A DNA stretch of 64,000 bases from Isosphaera pallida ATCC 43644 (GTDB lineage: Bacteria > Planctomycetota > Planctomycetia > Isosphaerales > Isosphaeraceae), in NCBI RefSeq assembly GCF_000186345.1, contig NC_014962.1, positions 1,736,001-1,800,000 of the forward strand. Direction: 5' to 3'. A program made the translations under genes and the position numbers. Under the pieces are notes generated by a model that was not told the DNA's origin, searched no databases, and saw only the letters and a list, made by a program, of their open reading frames with translations. Below, piece after piece: positions 28,270 through 37,951 of the stretch; within the stretch, counting starts at the first letter, position 1, and every line of letters starts with the position of its first letter.

Positions 28270-28443
28270 AGCGTGGAATCCCTTCCGGTGTCATCGAAGC
28301 GCGTCCTTGCGAGTTGGGTCGCCAGTCTAGCCGATCAATCCTCAGTCGGGAAGGCAAGTCGGAGGGATCGAATCCCCATCAGGAGCCCGGCGAATCTGCG
28401 AGACAAGGCGAGACACCATGAGCTCAGCGATCGAAACCGCAAC

Positions 28444-30498
28444 TCAATCGGCCAGATGGAAAACTCTCATGGCGAAGGTGATCGGTCTGAGTTGAGGGTT
28501 AAGGAATCGTAACGAGGCGTTGAGCGTCTGACCGATTCCCCAGGGGCTTGTCAGGCTAACCTCGACGAACGGATGGCCGTTGGGGGTGGTACCCGAACGA
28601 TTCGCCAGCGCCACACCTACAGGCAGGTTCTCCAACGCGATGCGAACCCGCCCCGTCAGTGCGATCGAACCTTGGTTGACGATTTGGGCCGTGGTGAGAT
28701 ACTGACGCGAGGCGCGGTTGAAGAGAATCGCCGAACGACCGCGGTTGGTCACGGCGTTGATGTCGCGGGCGATTCGGGCCACTCCGTGAGCGGTGGCGGT
28801 GCGATTGGTGGGGGTGTGGGTGATCCTCACCGTCGGCTCGTAGCGTCCGCCCAGGTTGTAGGTGGACGCGCCTCGGACCGCCAGCTGGCCTCCGACCAAA
28901 GCCACCGTCGCCAGCTGGGGACCGTGGCCGTCCTTCCAGTCGATCGTGGCCGTGTACTCGGCGGGGTTGGGATTGGTCCCATCGGAAAATCGGGCCATCT
29001 CGGTTGGGGCCAACGCCGTCCCCGGCCAACCTTCGACGACCCCGGTTGAAACCACCGCAATCGCGCCAGGAGCCGGCGTGCTGGTCCCTCCCCATGCCGC
29101 CAGGTAGGCCGCCGGTGTCGTCGCGCTGGATTGAAGCGCCTGATGGGTGATCAGACTCCCACTGGTGTTTTGCAAGACCACTGCGTGAACGCCATTGGAG
29201 ATCGCCGCGGCTGGGGCGTTGCCGTTGCCGCCCGTGGCTCCGCCGAAGACGGTGTAGACCTCGCGGGCGTTGAAGTTCGCTGAGGCCACCATCACGAACC
29301 CTTCGCCCCCGGTGTAGGGTCCGACGGTCGTTGCGGCGATCTGTTGAACATCCCGCGCCGCGATCCGAGCAAACGCCTGACCGCTAACAATCACCCGCCC
29401 GGTCTGGTCGGCGGCGATCGAACCGTTAGAGACTCCGATGGTGTTCTGACGACCCGAGCCATCGGCGGCCAACCGCGCGAGCAGGAATTGACCTCGAAGC
29501 GCCTCGCCGGTGGCCGGATTCAACCGGACGTAGTAGGCCAACCGGGAGGAACCCGAAAGTGCGATTGGGCGATTGTAGTTGTCGAAACCAACGTTACGCG
29601 ATCCCATCGGAGTCGTGAGGTTTTGGGGATCGCGGGCAAACGGGTTGTTGCCGCCGTCGGTCGAGGCTAGCATATACAGGTTATCATCTCTCCCTATCTG
29701 AACCCGATACGCCTCGGAATCGGCCATGAGGTTCTGGGCGGTCAGTTCAGCGTTGGTCCAGTCGTAGGCCCGCCACTTGAACGTGCCGTCGTAGGCGTAA
29801 GCCCGCACGAACGGAGTTTTGAGGATCGGAGAAACCTGTTGATACCCGCTGACGAACACCGATTGCGTCACCGAGTCGATCGCCACGTCGGTCACGCTGG
29901 TGTCGGTCAAAGTCCAACTGCCCGCCGGAGCGCCGGTGGGCGTGAAGACCGAGATCGTCTTGCTGGCCAGGACCGCCACTTCGCCGTTGCGCGCGATCGA
30001 AACCCGGCTAGGATTGGCCGGCGTCGCCGAAGACCAGACCACCGACCCGCCGTCGGGCGCTAACACCGCCACCCCGAAATTGCCCCCTACAGCGATTCGC
30101 CCATTGCTCGCGCTGACCTCCATGTCATTGACGACGTTGCCGATCCGCGTGAGCGACTGCACCGTCTGGCCAGTGGCGTCCAAACGCACCACCACCGCGT
30201 CTCCACCACCCAATAAGTTGACCGGCGTGGTTCCCAGGTTCTCCCCGGCGAGAATTCCGGCGTACACGATCGTGCTATCCGGCGCGATGTCCACTGCCCG
30301 CGCCAGACTCCCGCCAGGTCCATGCAAATACGTAGCCGTTGTCACCGGTAAATTCGAGAGCAGTTGCCGGACCTCCAGCTCATTGCCTCCCCTGCCCGGT
30401 TTCCAAGAACGCCGCGGACGCTTCTCTAAACCCCCCCTCGCTTCCATCCGCGACGTTGTTGATTTCGCGCGTTCCGCCCACGAAGTTGTCTTGACCAT
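28444..30498 (-). CDS. Large extracellular protein of unknown function
   Basis: 684-residue protein. The N-terminus is strongly basic, then carries LEVRQLLS near residue 45, resembling the L-E-x-R-x-L-L element seen near the start of many large planctomycete extracellular proteins. The body is rich in Gly, Ala, Ser, Thr and Val and is predicted to be mostly beta, with repeated units such as IAVGGNFGVAVLAPDGGSV, VFTPTGAPAG and VLASKTISV suggesting a propeller. An Ig-like segment follows (ARFSDGTNPNPAEYTATIDWKDG), then a CARDB-like tail (YLTTAQIVNQGSIALTGRVRIALENLPVG). No classical signal peptide is obvious. AAGGA lies 7 bases before ATG 30498. Function unknown. Confidence 0.75.
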   Translation of the reverse strand: MVKTTSWAERAKSTTSRMEARGGLEKRPRRSWKPGRGGNELEVRQLLSNLPVTTATYLHGPGGSLARAVDIAPDSTIVYAGILAGENLGTTPVNLLGGGDAVVVRLDATGQTVQSLTRIGNVVNDMEVSASNGRIAVGGNFGVAVLAPDGGSVVWSSATPANPSRVSIARNGEVAVLASKTISVFTPTGAPAGSWTLTDTSVTDVAIDSVTQSVFVSGYQQVSPILKTPFVRAYAYDGTFKWRAYDWTNAELTAQNLMADSEAYRVQIGRDDNLYMLASTDGGNNPFARDPQNLTTPMGSRNVGFDNYNRPIALSGSSRLAYYVRLNPATGEALRGQFLLARLAADGSGRQNTIGVSNGSIAADQTGRVIVSGQAFARIAARDVQQIAATTVGPYTGGEGFVMVASANFNAREVYTVFGGATGGNGNAPAAAISNGVHAVVLQNTSGSLITHQALQSSATTPAAYLAAWGGTSTPAPGAIAVVSTGVVEGWPGTALAPTEMARFSDGTNPNPAEYTATIDWKDGHGPQLATVALVGGQLAVRGASTYNLGGRYEPTVRITHTPTNRTATAHGVARIARDINAVTNRGRSAILFNRASRQYLTTAQIVNQGSIALTGRVRIALENLPVGVALANRSGTTPNGHPFVEVSLTSPWGIGQTLNASLRFLNPQLRPITFAMRVFHLAD

Positions 30499-30808
30499 CT
30501 CCTCGTCCTTCTTCCTGACTTCGATGAACCACTCACGTTAAAGGGAGTCTAAGCCAAAAATCGGGATAAAACCATGAAAAATGGGCGGTGTGTTTCTCAA
30601 TCTCACCGAAATCTGGAAGCCTGGCCTCTTATTTTGAGACGGTGGAAAGACACCGAGTGGCGTTCTTTGCGTTTCGTCTTGGCCTCCGGGGGACGTCTTG
30701 ATGCTTAGGGCTTGCGACATATGCTTTCAAGAATGCCCTCAACGGGGATGGAGACATGAGGACCGTTTGGTTGAAACTTACGGTTGGGGAGCCGGAGCCA
30801 GCGTTGGG
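30499..30808. other. Intergenic region without a gene
   Basis: 310 bases between two minus-strand genes, relatively A/T-rich near 30550-30640. It should contain the promoter of the 684-residue extracellular protein, but no clear -35/-10 pair was found. Confidence 0.4.
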
Positions 30809-31936
30809 TTAGGGGCGGGAGGGACCGGGGAGGGGTTCGATTCGGCCCGTCCGAGCGCTTCGTTGAGCGGCGTCCACCAAGCGTTGCCCTTGCCAGGAGG
30901 TCACGACTGAGAGCGGACCTTCGATCGGGGCGTCGGTGTCAAGACAGTGGATGACATATTCAACCGGGTCGCGGTGAGGCGGTTCGATCGTCTCGACAGG
31001 GTGATCGTACCCCTCGGGATGGTCTCGGGTTTGAACCCGAAGAGTGGGCGCATAGTCGGGGCTGGAGATCGTGCCATCGGTGCCGACCAGGGTGAAGCCG
31101 CACATCGGTTGGGGCTGGTGGGTCCAGGGATCGGTGAAGGTTCCCCAGCGGGTTTGGAAGGTGGAAAGACCTAAAGGGGGGGCGTAGCGGGCGATGGTAA
31201 CGCTCTGCTCGTCCACCTCCAGACCCTCGGGACGATCGGTCATGGCGACGACCTCCAATGGGTCGGCTCCGTTGAGGAACCACGCGCTCAAGGTCGCGCC
31301 GTAGCCAAGATAATCCAGCAACGAGCCGCCGCCGTGGTCGGCGCGATAAAACCAGCTCGTCGGCTTTTGGGCAGCGACGGTGGCCGCGTCGATCTCGGCC
31401 TTGCCGGCGGTGTGCCAGAGCGGGCCGCGGTTGCCATCGTAGTAGTGAACCTCGCGCAACGCCCCAATGACGCCTCGATCAATCAACCGTTTGGCGGTGA
31501 TATGAGCGGGCACCCAGGCCAGAGGCCAGTTGATCGCCAGCCGCAACCCAGCGGCCTCAACAGCACGGACGATCCGGGCGGCCTGGTCGAGATTGGCGGC
31601 AAACGGCTTTTCGAGCAAGATCGCCCCACCGGGAGCCACCAGACCCGAGCCGGCGATCCGCTCGACCCACTCGGCATGGGCGGCGGTCGCGGGGCAGAGC
31701 AACACCAAGTCCGGCCGCGCTGTCTCCAAACAGGCCCGCCAGTCCTCGAAGCGAACCGACTCGGGCAGGTTGAGCTTCCTGCGGACCGGCTCGACCCGCT
31801 GGGGGTCGTGGTCCCAAAGGCCGATCACCTCGACCCGGGGATGCCGCGCGGCCATTGCTAGATTGTCTCCCATGTGCATATGATCGAAATTGATTCCAAC
31901 GACACGGACGGGAGAACGTGGCGGGCTCATGCTCAT
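30809..31936 (-). CDS. Gfo/Idh/MocA family oxidoreductase
   Basis: NAD(P)-dependent sugar or inositol oxidoreductase family, about 375 residues, cytoplasmic (no Tat signal, unlike the other two in this window). The N-terminal Rossmann domain starts VRVVGINFDHMHMGDNLAMA, with VEVIGLWDHDPQRV. The family motif appears as ILLEKPFAANLDQA. The catalytic-domain start includes HYYDGNRGPLWHTAGKAE. ATG 31936 is chosen as the closest start before the Rossmann strand; the frame opens at 32002. A divergent gene, dapA, starts about 335 bases away. Substrate unknown. Confidence 0.87.
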   Translation of the reverse strand: MSMSPPRSPVRVVGINFDHMHMGDNLAMAARHPRVEVIGLWDHDPQRVEPVRRKLNLPESVRFEDWRACLETARPDLVLLCPATAAHAEWVERIAGSGLVAPGGAILLEKPFAANLDQAARIVRAVEAAGLRLAINWPLAWVPAHITAKRLIDRGVIGALREVHYYDGNRGPLWHTAGKAEIDAATVAAQKPTSWFYRADHGGGSLLDYLGYGATLSAWFLNGADPLEVVAMTDRPEGLEVDEQSVTIARYAPPLGLSTFQTRWGTFTDPWTHQPQPMCGFTLVGTDGTISSPDYAPTLRVQTRDHPEGYDHPVETIEPPHRDPVEYVIHCLDTDAPIEGPLSVVTSWQGQRLVDAAQRSARTGRIEPLPGPSRP

Positions 31937-32270
31937 GGCGATCTGACAAATGGGGTTCGACAAGAGGGGAAACGCCCGGTTTGGGCCATCGGCGCGGACC
32001 AAGCACCGTCCACGATATCCCCGTCAGCGTGCGGTCGCTAGGGTTGGCAAATCGTTCCTCCCAAGAAACACGGCTTGGCACGCTGGGAACGGCATAGCCG
32101 ATCGCGTACACTGACCGACTCAGGTCGGACCCGAGGAGATCGGATCCAAGCACGGCGTGCTCGTTTCCATGTCGTCCGCCGCGCCGGTTTGATCCCCACG
32201 CCTCCCTCTCGATTCGACCGTGCAAATGCGCGTTCTGTTTCCAATCAATCAATCAACCTTCTCGACTTCC

Positions 32271-33173
32271 ATGAGCAACGACATGGCGACCAAAGGAAGA
32301 CTGTTCGCGGGCTGCACCGTGGCGTTGGCCACTCCATTTCGTGATGGTCAAGTGGATTATGACGCGCTCAAGCGTTTGGTGGAATGGCAGATCGCGCGGG
32401 GCACCGCAGTGCTGAGTCCCTGCGGAACCACAGGGGAGTCGCCCACGCTCTCGCACGAGGAACACGAGAAGGTCATCGCGGTGGTGGTCGAGACGACCGC
32501 AGGTCGGGCCAAGGTGCTGGCGGGGACTGGCTCCAACGCCACCTCCGAGGCAATCTCGTTGACCAAATTCGCCCAGCGGGTCGGAGCCGACGGCACGCTC
32601 CAGGTCACTCCTTACTACAATCGTCCAACTCAGGAGGGAATGTACGCCCATTTTGCCCGAATCGCCGAAGTGTGCGACCTGCCGATGATGCTGTACAATA
32701 TCCCGTCGCGTTGTGGGCGGAACCTTGAGCCCGAAACGGTCGCGCGACTCGCCGAACTCCCTCAGGTGGTGGCGATCAAAGAGGCATCCGGCTCACTCGA
32801 TCAAGTGTCCGAGCTTGTGCGTTCCACCAACCTGACGGTCGTTTCCGGCGACGATTCCCTAACTTTGCCGATGCTGGCCGTCGGTGGCGAGGGGGTTGTC
32901 TCGGTGGTGGCCAACCTCGCGCCTCAGCGCGTGCAGGCGATGATCGACGCCTTCCAGCAAGGCCAGCTGGCCGAAGCCCGCGCCATCCATCAAGAACTCT
33001 TCACGTTAAGTCGCAACCTACTGGGACTGTCGGTCAACCCAGTCCCCGTCAAGGCGGCGTTGGAGGAACTGGGACTCTGCTCGTCCGAGGTGCGACTCCC
33101 TCTGACCGGCCTCACCCCCCCGCAACGCGACCAACTCCGCAAAGCGTTGGCCGAAGCCCGCATCCAGGCTTAG
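32271..33173 (+). CDS. dapA: 4-hydroxy-tetrahydrodipicolinate synthase
   Basis: Condenses pyruvate and aspartate semialdehyde in lysine/diaminopimelate synthesis. The 300-residue TIM-barrel protein has CTVALATPFRDGQVDYDAL, the pyruvate-binding SPCGTTGESPTLSHEEH, the catalytic Tyr in VTPYYNRPTQEGMYAHF, and the Schiff-base Lys in VVAIKEASGSLDQV. GDDSLTLPMLAVGGEGVVSV lies in the C-terminal half. ATG 32271 gives normal length; ATG 32283 is equally possible and upstream starts add a non-homologous lead. None has a clear ribosome-binding site. Confidence 0.95.
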   Translation: MSNDMATKGRLFAGCTVALATPFRDGQVDYDALKRLVEWQIARGTAVLSPCGTTGESPTLSHEEHEKVIAVVVETTAGRAKVLAGTGSNATSEAISLTKFAQRVGADGTLQVTPYYNRPTQEGMYAHFARIAEVCDLPMMLYNIPSRCGRNLEPETVARLAELPQVVAIKEASGSLDQVSELVRSTNLTVVSGDDSLTLPMLAVGGEGVVSVVANLAPQRVQAMIDAFQQGQLAEARAIHQELFTLSRNLLGLSVNPVPVKAALEELGLCSSEVRLPLTGLTPPQRDQLRKALAEARIQA

Positions 33174-33285
33174 CCAAATCTTCGTCCGCCGTTACGGCAA
33201 AATCACGATCAAGAAAGGCCAGTGAGCTCGGGAATCAAGGTGGCTGGTGCAAGTGCTTAGTTCCATTGAGTCCGCGGACACCTCG

Positions 33286-34947
33286 TCAACCTCGCTTGGC
33301 CGGGACGCTGTCGCATCCGCGCGTCCCGTCAAGACCGGATTGGGTTGAGACGTTTGCAATCGCTCTTGGATTGGTCGATGGGGAGGCGTGTTTCACAGCG
33401 CGACCGAACACCATAGCGATCAGCGCGCCGGTCACGACGGTTATTCCGGTTCCTCCGACAATTGTCCACCAGGGATGGAGTGGGTTGCGGGTTCCTGGTG
33501 GCATCCAGTCCTGGGAGGGGGAGAGGGTCATCCAGGCGATCACGCTCACTCCCGCCAATGCGGCGAACACCGCGCCTCCGCGTTGCGGCCGAACCCATTT
33601 CGGCAACCGTCCAAGCAGGAAGAGTCCCAAAGTACCGCCCCCAAAGACTCCAGCCCAGGTCCACCACCAATCCAATGCCGAGGCCACGCGAGTCATCGCC
33701 AAGGCCGCTAACGTGGCGGTCAGTCCCCAAGCGACCACCGCGCCGCGCAACCAGATCAATTCCCGTCGATCCGTCGTCGCTCCCAACGTGGTAGATCGAC
33801 CGGATCCCTCCTCGTGAGGGGCGCGGAGGGATCGCAACGCCAATCCCCACCCCAGTCCGGTCCTCAAATCGCTGGCGGTAAGGGTCGCCAGCGCGTGCAG
33901 ACTGGAACTGATCGTGCTCATGGCCGCCGCGAAGACCGCAGCAATGACGAGTCCCCCCAAGCCGGTCGGCAGTTGGGTCGCAAGAAACCAAGGGAGGACC
34001 TCATCGGGGCGCGACAAGGGATCAAGTCCCTCGGGCAAACGACCAGGTTGGTCATGAATGAGGACGAACAGACCCGTGCCCATCAAAAGAAACAGCGCCG
34101 AGACCGGCACGTAAACCCAAGCGCCCAACCAGATCGAACGTCGCGCTGCCTTGTCGTCGCGGGCGGTGAGATAACGTTGAACGAAATTCTGATCAATCCC
34201 GAAGTTTTGAAGATTGATGCAAAGACCGTAGGCCATCGTGGTCCAGATGGTGGCCTCGGTCCAATTCCAGGACCATCCCCCCAGACTGAACTTGTCAAAG
34301 GCGACCGCCACGCTCCACCAACGTTCCGGTCCACCCAGCGCCGCGGCCAGAGCCCCTAGGCAGATGAGGGGTCCGGTAACGAGAATCAGACTTTGGGCTG
34401 CGTCGGTCCAGATGACCGCCTCGATGCCGCCGACCCATGTGGAAACCACCACGGTCAACCCGATGACTAGGATGATCCACTCCACCGGCAGGGTCAGCAA
34501 CGGAGCCGTCACCAGGGCGACCAAGTAGAGAATCGTGGCCACTCGACCCAGCTGAATGAGAAGAAAACAGATCACTGTATAAAATTGCGCCCATGAGCCG
34601 AAACGATCGCCGAGATGGGCGAACGCCGAGATCGACCCTGAAGCGCGGTACCACGGCATGAACCAACGCGAGGCGATCCAGGCGGCGGGGATCAAGGTTA
34701 AGCTAAAGACGAATGGGTTCCAATTGGATGCCAACGCTTTGCTGGGCAAGGCGAGAAAACTGATGCTGCTGACGAAGGTGCCAAAGATCGACAGACCCAC
34801 CAGAACCGGTCCCAACTGCCCTCCCGCAATCAAGTATCGCGCGGGATCGCGCGTCTTGCGGCCCGCCCACAATCCTAACACCACGGTCCCCACCAAATAC
34901 GCCACCAGAATCGCCACGTCCACCCAAGCCAGTGCATGTGGTTTCAT
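33286..34947 (-). CDS. Sodium:solute symporter (SSS family)
   Basis: Membrane transporter of about 553 residues with 13 or so hydrophobic segments. The N-terminal AILVAYLVGTVVLGLWAGRKTRDPARYLIAGGQL and FVSSISFLALPSKA are characteristic of SSS symporters. Helix 5-type TWVGGIEAVIWTDAAQSLILV and the conserved AAVFAAAMSTISSSLHALATLTASDL carry the Na+-site Ser/Thr residues. ATG 34947 is preferred; a TTG at 34986 overlaps the upstream gene's stop (TTGA) but lacks a ribosome-binding site. It follows the deoxyribosyltransferase-like gene closely, which hints at a nucleoside or related substrate, though this is only context. Confidence 0.88.
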   Translation of the reverse strand: MKPHALAWVDVAILVAYLVGTVVLGLWAGRKTRDPARYLIAGGQLGPVLVGLSIFGTFVSSISFLALPSKALASNWNPFVFSLTLIPAAWIASRWFMPWYRASGSISAFAHLGDRFGSWAQFYTVICFLLIQLGRVATILYLVALVTAPLLTLPVEWIILVIGLTVVVSTWVGGIEAVIWTDAAQSLILVTGPLICLGALAAALGGPERWWSVAVAFDKFSLGGWSWNWTEATIWTTMAYGLCINLQNFGIDQNFVQRYLTARDDKAARRSIWLGAWVYVPVSALFLLMGTGLFVLIHDQPGRLPEGLDPLSRPDEVLPWFLATQLPTGLGGLVIAAVFAAAMSTISSSLHALATLTASDLRTGLGWGLALRSLRAPHEEGSGRSTTLGATTDRRELIWLRGAVVAWGLTATLAALAMTRVASALDWWWTWAGVFGGGTLGLFLLGRLPKWVRPQRGGAVFAALAGVSVIAWMTLSPSQDWMPPGTRNPLHPWWTIVGGTGITVVTGALIAMVFGRAVKHASPSTNPRAIANVSTQSGLDGTRGCDSVPAKRG

Positions 34948-34982
34948 CTGAAGCAACTCTTGTTCAGGAATTCTGACATCAA

Positions 34983-35471
34983 TCAATGATTGAAATTGGA
35001 TTTACTCTGGTTTGTCAATCGTTGACCGACGCGATCCAGCGCCGCGAGAACCGCGGCGACGACGGCTTCGGGGTTTGTGCGAGGACCGACCAGCTCAATT
35101 GCTTCGGTCACTGCCTGGGAGAGCATAAGATTGATTGTTGGCATCTTTTGGCCGGGCAGCGCGTCGCCCCCAGCTCGGAAGTCGGTGCGAACCGCCACAA
35201 TGGGGCGTCCCAAGGCGTAAGCCACCCCGCACTCGAAGCAGGTCCCGCTGTCGGGGTCGGCACCATCCAGCACTGCCACCAACGCCTCGGCCGCTCGGAC
35301 GCCGTCCAGGTCCAGTTCAAAGATCGTTGCGGCCTCGAGGGACTCCAACTCGGCGATCGCCTCCTGGGGAAGAAACACCTCGTGGCCCGCAAGGCGCAAT
35401 CCTTGGACGATGGTGTGATTCCACAACCGTTCGGCCTGGGTGAACAACGGTCCGGCGAAGTAGAGACGCAT
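34983..35471 (-). CDS. Nucleoside 2-deoxyribosyltransferase-like protein
   Basis: 162-residue protein of the nucleoside 2-deoxyribosyltransferase family, which exchanges or hydrolyses deoxyribosyl-base bonds. It starts MRLYFAGPLFTQAERLWN, a typical opening. The active-site region reads VAVLDGADPDSGTCFECGVAYALGRPIVAVRTDFR, with the conserved D-x(3)-SGT-x(2)-E-x-G pattern in which the Glu is the nucleophile. ATG 35471 sits right before this core; the open frame continues to 35585 but the extra residues do not fit the family. The stop lies 35 bases from the symporter start. Confidence 0.88.
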   Translation of the reverse strand: MRLYFAGPLFTQAERLWNHTIVQGLRLAGHEVFLPQEAIAELESLEAATIFELDLDGVRAAEALVAVLDGADPDSGTCFECGVAYALGRPIVAVRTDFRAGGDALPGQKMPTINLMLSQAVTEAIELVGPRTNPEAVVAAVLAALDRVGQRLTNQSKSNFNH

Positions 35472-35781
35472 GGGCAAACCAATCCGCTTGGGTGGGTTCA
35501 AGCTGGCCAAAGCTGCGCCCAACGCTGTCGAAACGCATGGACGACCAAGTGATTGAAGCGTGGGACGCGGTCGAAGCGATTGCAACCAACTCGCCGGATT
35601 TTTGCAAGGTAGCGGTGGATTCGCGCCGATGGATTGGAGTGGGACGCCGGTTCACTCGAACTGATCGTCTCGTTATGTCGTGGATCAGGCAACGTTCCGT
35701 CGCGCGGGGACGCGACTTGACGGAACGCCCGCCAGAGTGGAGTGGTCATGCCCGCGCGACGCGGGGAAGGAGTCCTGGTCG
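35472..35781. other. Divergent intergenic region
   Basis: 310 bases between the deoxyribosyltransferase-like gene (minus) and the first exported protein of the next cluster (plus). No gene or clear promoter was identified. Confidence 0.35.
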
Positions 35782-36522
35782 ATGAGTCCCCAGCCCGGCG
35801 GGAGTGGCTCCCGCATGTTCGCCTCGGTGGCCTTGACGCTGACGGCGACCCTCCATGTTGTGTTTGTGACGCCCGAGGCGCAGGCACAATCCGCCCGCGC
35901 GGTCCATCCCACGCCTTCTGATCCCTCGATGATGCGAGTATCCGCCCCCTCCGCGTCGGCTCCAAGCACGAGCCGGTTTTATCCAGGTCTGGTCAACCCG
36001 CCTCGTCTGGATCAGACGGGGATGGGACTTGCCCAGTCCGGCGCGCCGATTCCAACTCCGGTTCCTTACGCCGAAGCTCCGATGCCGCCGACGACGCCGG
36101 GCGGACCAATGCCGATCGGACGGATGGAAAACGTCAATCGAATCCATCCCACGCCCCCGGTTGCTCCCACCCACCGCGGGATTGCTGCTCCCGTCCCCAT
36201 GTCCCCGTCAATGGGTTCGCTCCCTTCGGCGAATCCCGCAATGCTGCCGCCTTCCGCGCCGGCTGGCTCCAGGCCGATGGCGGCGACGACTCCTCAGCCC
36301 TACGCCCCCATCATGATTCCCGAGGCACCGGTGTACATCAGCCGTGATTCGGGTGGTCCGCGAATTCTCCGCGCCCTGTTGGGTCTGCCCTCGTGGCCCA
36401 GCCGTCAGGCCCGGCAGCGTCAAGCCGAGTTGGAAGCTCGCCGCATGGAGGTCATCCGCCGCAACGCGCTGAGGGATCCCTCCTTCGCTCCAGCCTCGAT
36501 GGTTTACGGCGACCGTTTTTGA
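35782..36522 (+). CDS. Exported Pro/Ala/Met-rich protein
   Basis: 246-residue protein of unknown function. ATG 35782 has GGAAGGAG with a 9-base spacer and gives a signal peptide (RMFASVALTLTATLHVVFVTPEAQAQ). The mature protein is rich in Pro, Ala, Ser and Met with loose repeats such as GAPIPTPVPYAEAPMPP and is probably disordered. The last 60 residues are basic and helical (WPSRQARQRQAELEARRM). It opens a run of four exported proteins on the plus strand. No known domain is recognised; a cell-surface or structural role would be a guess. Confidence 0.72.
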   Translation: MSPQPGGSGSRMFASVALTLTATLHVVFVTPEAQAQSARAVHPTPSDPSMMRVSAPSASAPSTSRFYPGLVNPPRLDQTGMGLAQSGAPIPTPVPYAEAPMPPTTPGGPMPIGRMENVNRIHPTPPVAPTHRGIAAPVPMSPSMGSLPSANPAMLPPSAPAGSRPMAATTPQPYAPIMIPEAPVYISRDSGGPRILRALLGLPSWPSRQARQRQAELEARRMEVIRRNALRDPSFAPASMVYGDRF

Positions 36523-36867
36523 GTTGAGTTGACTTGATCAGACTTGCTCTCAAAGTCAACGTCAAATTCATTCATACCGCCCACCGCCATTGACCCAGCC
36601 CGATCTCCGCCCGCGCCCCGCAACAAAATCCGCTCAAGACCCCACCTACCCAAGGATGGGTCTTCGGGACGTTTCGGGGCGGGGTGGTCCTTTTCCTCCA
36701 GTCCACCCCCCTTTTGGGCCGAAAGGATGGGTGTGTGTCAAGGGGAGGTCGCCCGAGTCAGGACGAAGCGGGACTCACCCCCCCACCACGATCGATCGAC
36801 GCGAGTCGAGGATGACTCCAGGAGGGAGCGGCCACGACGAAGGAACTCGTTGTGAAGGGAGTCACCC
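36523..36867. other. Intergenic region between exported-protein genes
   Basis: 345 bases without a supported gene. It contains GTTGACTT/AAGTCAAC (36528-36535 and 36553-36560), an 8-bp inverted repeat just after the preceding stop. A second inverted repeat, AAGACCC/GGGTCTT, lies at 36636-36642 and 36658-36664. Either may act as a terminator, but neither has a T-run. Confidence 0.35.
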
Positions 36868-37683
36868 ATGCGAACTTTTCGCATGAGGCGGCTGGCTCGG
36901 AAATTGAGCCTGGCCGGTTTTTCGATGGCGGTGTGCATGTTGACCTCGACCGCTTCTGCGGCGAACCATCATGAGGACAAGGGCAAAATCATTCCCAACC
37001 GGATTGATGGCCTGTATTACAAAGGTGGCCACTTCTGGTATGATGATGGCTCGTCGCATGTCTACCACGGCGGCAAGCTCGGCAAGGCGGTGAGTCAGGC
37101 TGGAGCACACAGCCACAGCCTACTTGGTGCGTTGTCTCCATTCCATTTCGGACATGGATATGGTCACGGATATGGACTGGGACATGGTGGCCACGGCCTG
37201 GGTCTGAATCATCACGGCATCGGTTTGGTCGGTGACGCCACGCACAGCTTGGGTTTTGGACCTGGCGGCGCGGTGGTTGACCACGGTTATGCTGGTCATG
37301 GCGGTGTAATTCACACCGGCGTGGTCACTCAGCCAAGCTACAGCAAGCACTGTCCCGTCCCTGTCGGGACACCGATTGGTTGCGGTTTTCCCGGTCCGGG
37401 CCAGATCCACTCCGGAATGTCTGGTCATCCCGGCATCGTGATGGGCCATCCTGGCATGGGACATGGCGGCCACGGTCTGGGTTTGGGACATGGCGGCCAC
37501 GGTCTGGGTTTGGTTCACAGGCTCAAGGCCGGATTGCTGGGCCACAGCACAAAAGACGCGGTCTTCGTGGGTCCGGGTGGTCCCGTTCCGCTGGCCCCAG
37601 GAGCCTCCAACGGTTACATCAACCCACTCAAGTCGCCGCGCGACTTTCTGGCCTATCCGCCATTCGCCACTAACGTCCCTTGA
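36868..37683 (+). CDS. Exported Gly/His-rich repeat protein
   Basis: 271-residue protein. GGGAG lies 7 bases before ATG 36868. A signal peptide (KLSLAGFSMAVCMLTSTASA) is followed by a short conserved-looking segment, RIDGLYYKGGHFWYDDGSSHVYHGGKLG. From about residue 95 the protein is dominated by Gly and His, with units such as GHGYGHGYGLGHGGHGLGL. A perfect 27-base tandem duplication lies at 37458-37511. The high His content suggests metal binding or a pH-sensitive surface material, but this is an inference. No family recognised. Confidence 0.75.
   Translation: MRTFRMRRLARKLSLAGFSMAVCMLTSTASAANHHEDKGKIIPNRIDGLYYKGGHFWYDDGSSHVYHGGKLGKAVSQAGAHSHSLLGALSPFHFGHGYGHGYGLGHGGHGLGLNHHGIGLVGDATHSLGFGPGGAVVDHGYAGHGGVIHTGVVTQPSYSKHCPVPVGTPIGCGFPGPGQIHSGMSGHPGIVMGHPGMGHGGHGLGLGHGGHGLGLVHRLKAGLLGHSTKDAVFVGPGGPVPLAPGASNGYINPLKSPRDFLAYPPFATNVP
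37458..37511 (+). repeat. Perfect 27-bp tandem duplication inside the Gly/His-rich gene
   Basis: Two identical 27-base units (37458-37484 and 37485-37511), each nine codons long and encoding a GHGGHGLGL-type unit. Perfect identity including wobble positions indicates recent slippage or duplication. Confidence 0.92.
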
Positions 37684-37951
37684 GATGACTCAACCACGTT
37701 TCGAATTCGTGGTCAGGTCGGTCGCATCGTTCCAGCCCTTTGAACAGCTTGGGACGACAGCCTGAAACGGATTTGCACTCCGGTTTCGGTGAACCAACCG
37801 ATCAACTCGAACTTGCAACTTAGGGAAAAGGGTTGAGCTTCCATATCGCCACATGCCGCCAATCCCTTGCCGGATGCCCCTTCGAGTCATCGAGGGTTGC
37901 CGGCAGGGGTCTTCCTTCTGCGCCATCCTTAATACCGGAGGTTGGATCATC

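Noticed and set aside
30830-30850. tRNA T-arm-like GGTTCGATTC
   Set aside because: The flanking bases do not form a stem and the sequence lies inside the oxidoreductase gene; no anticodon arm is present.
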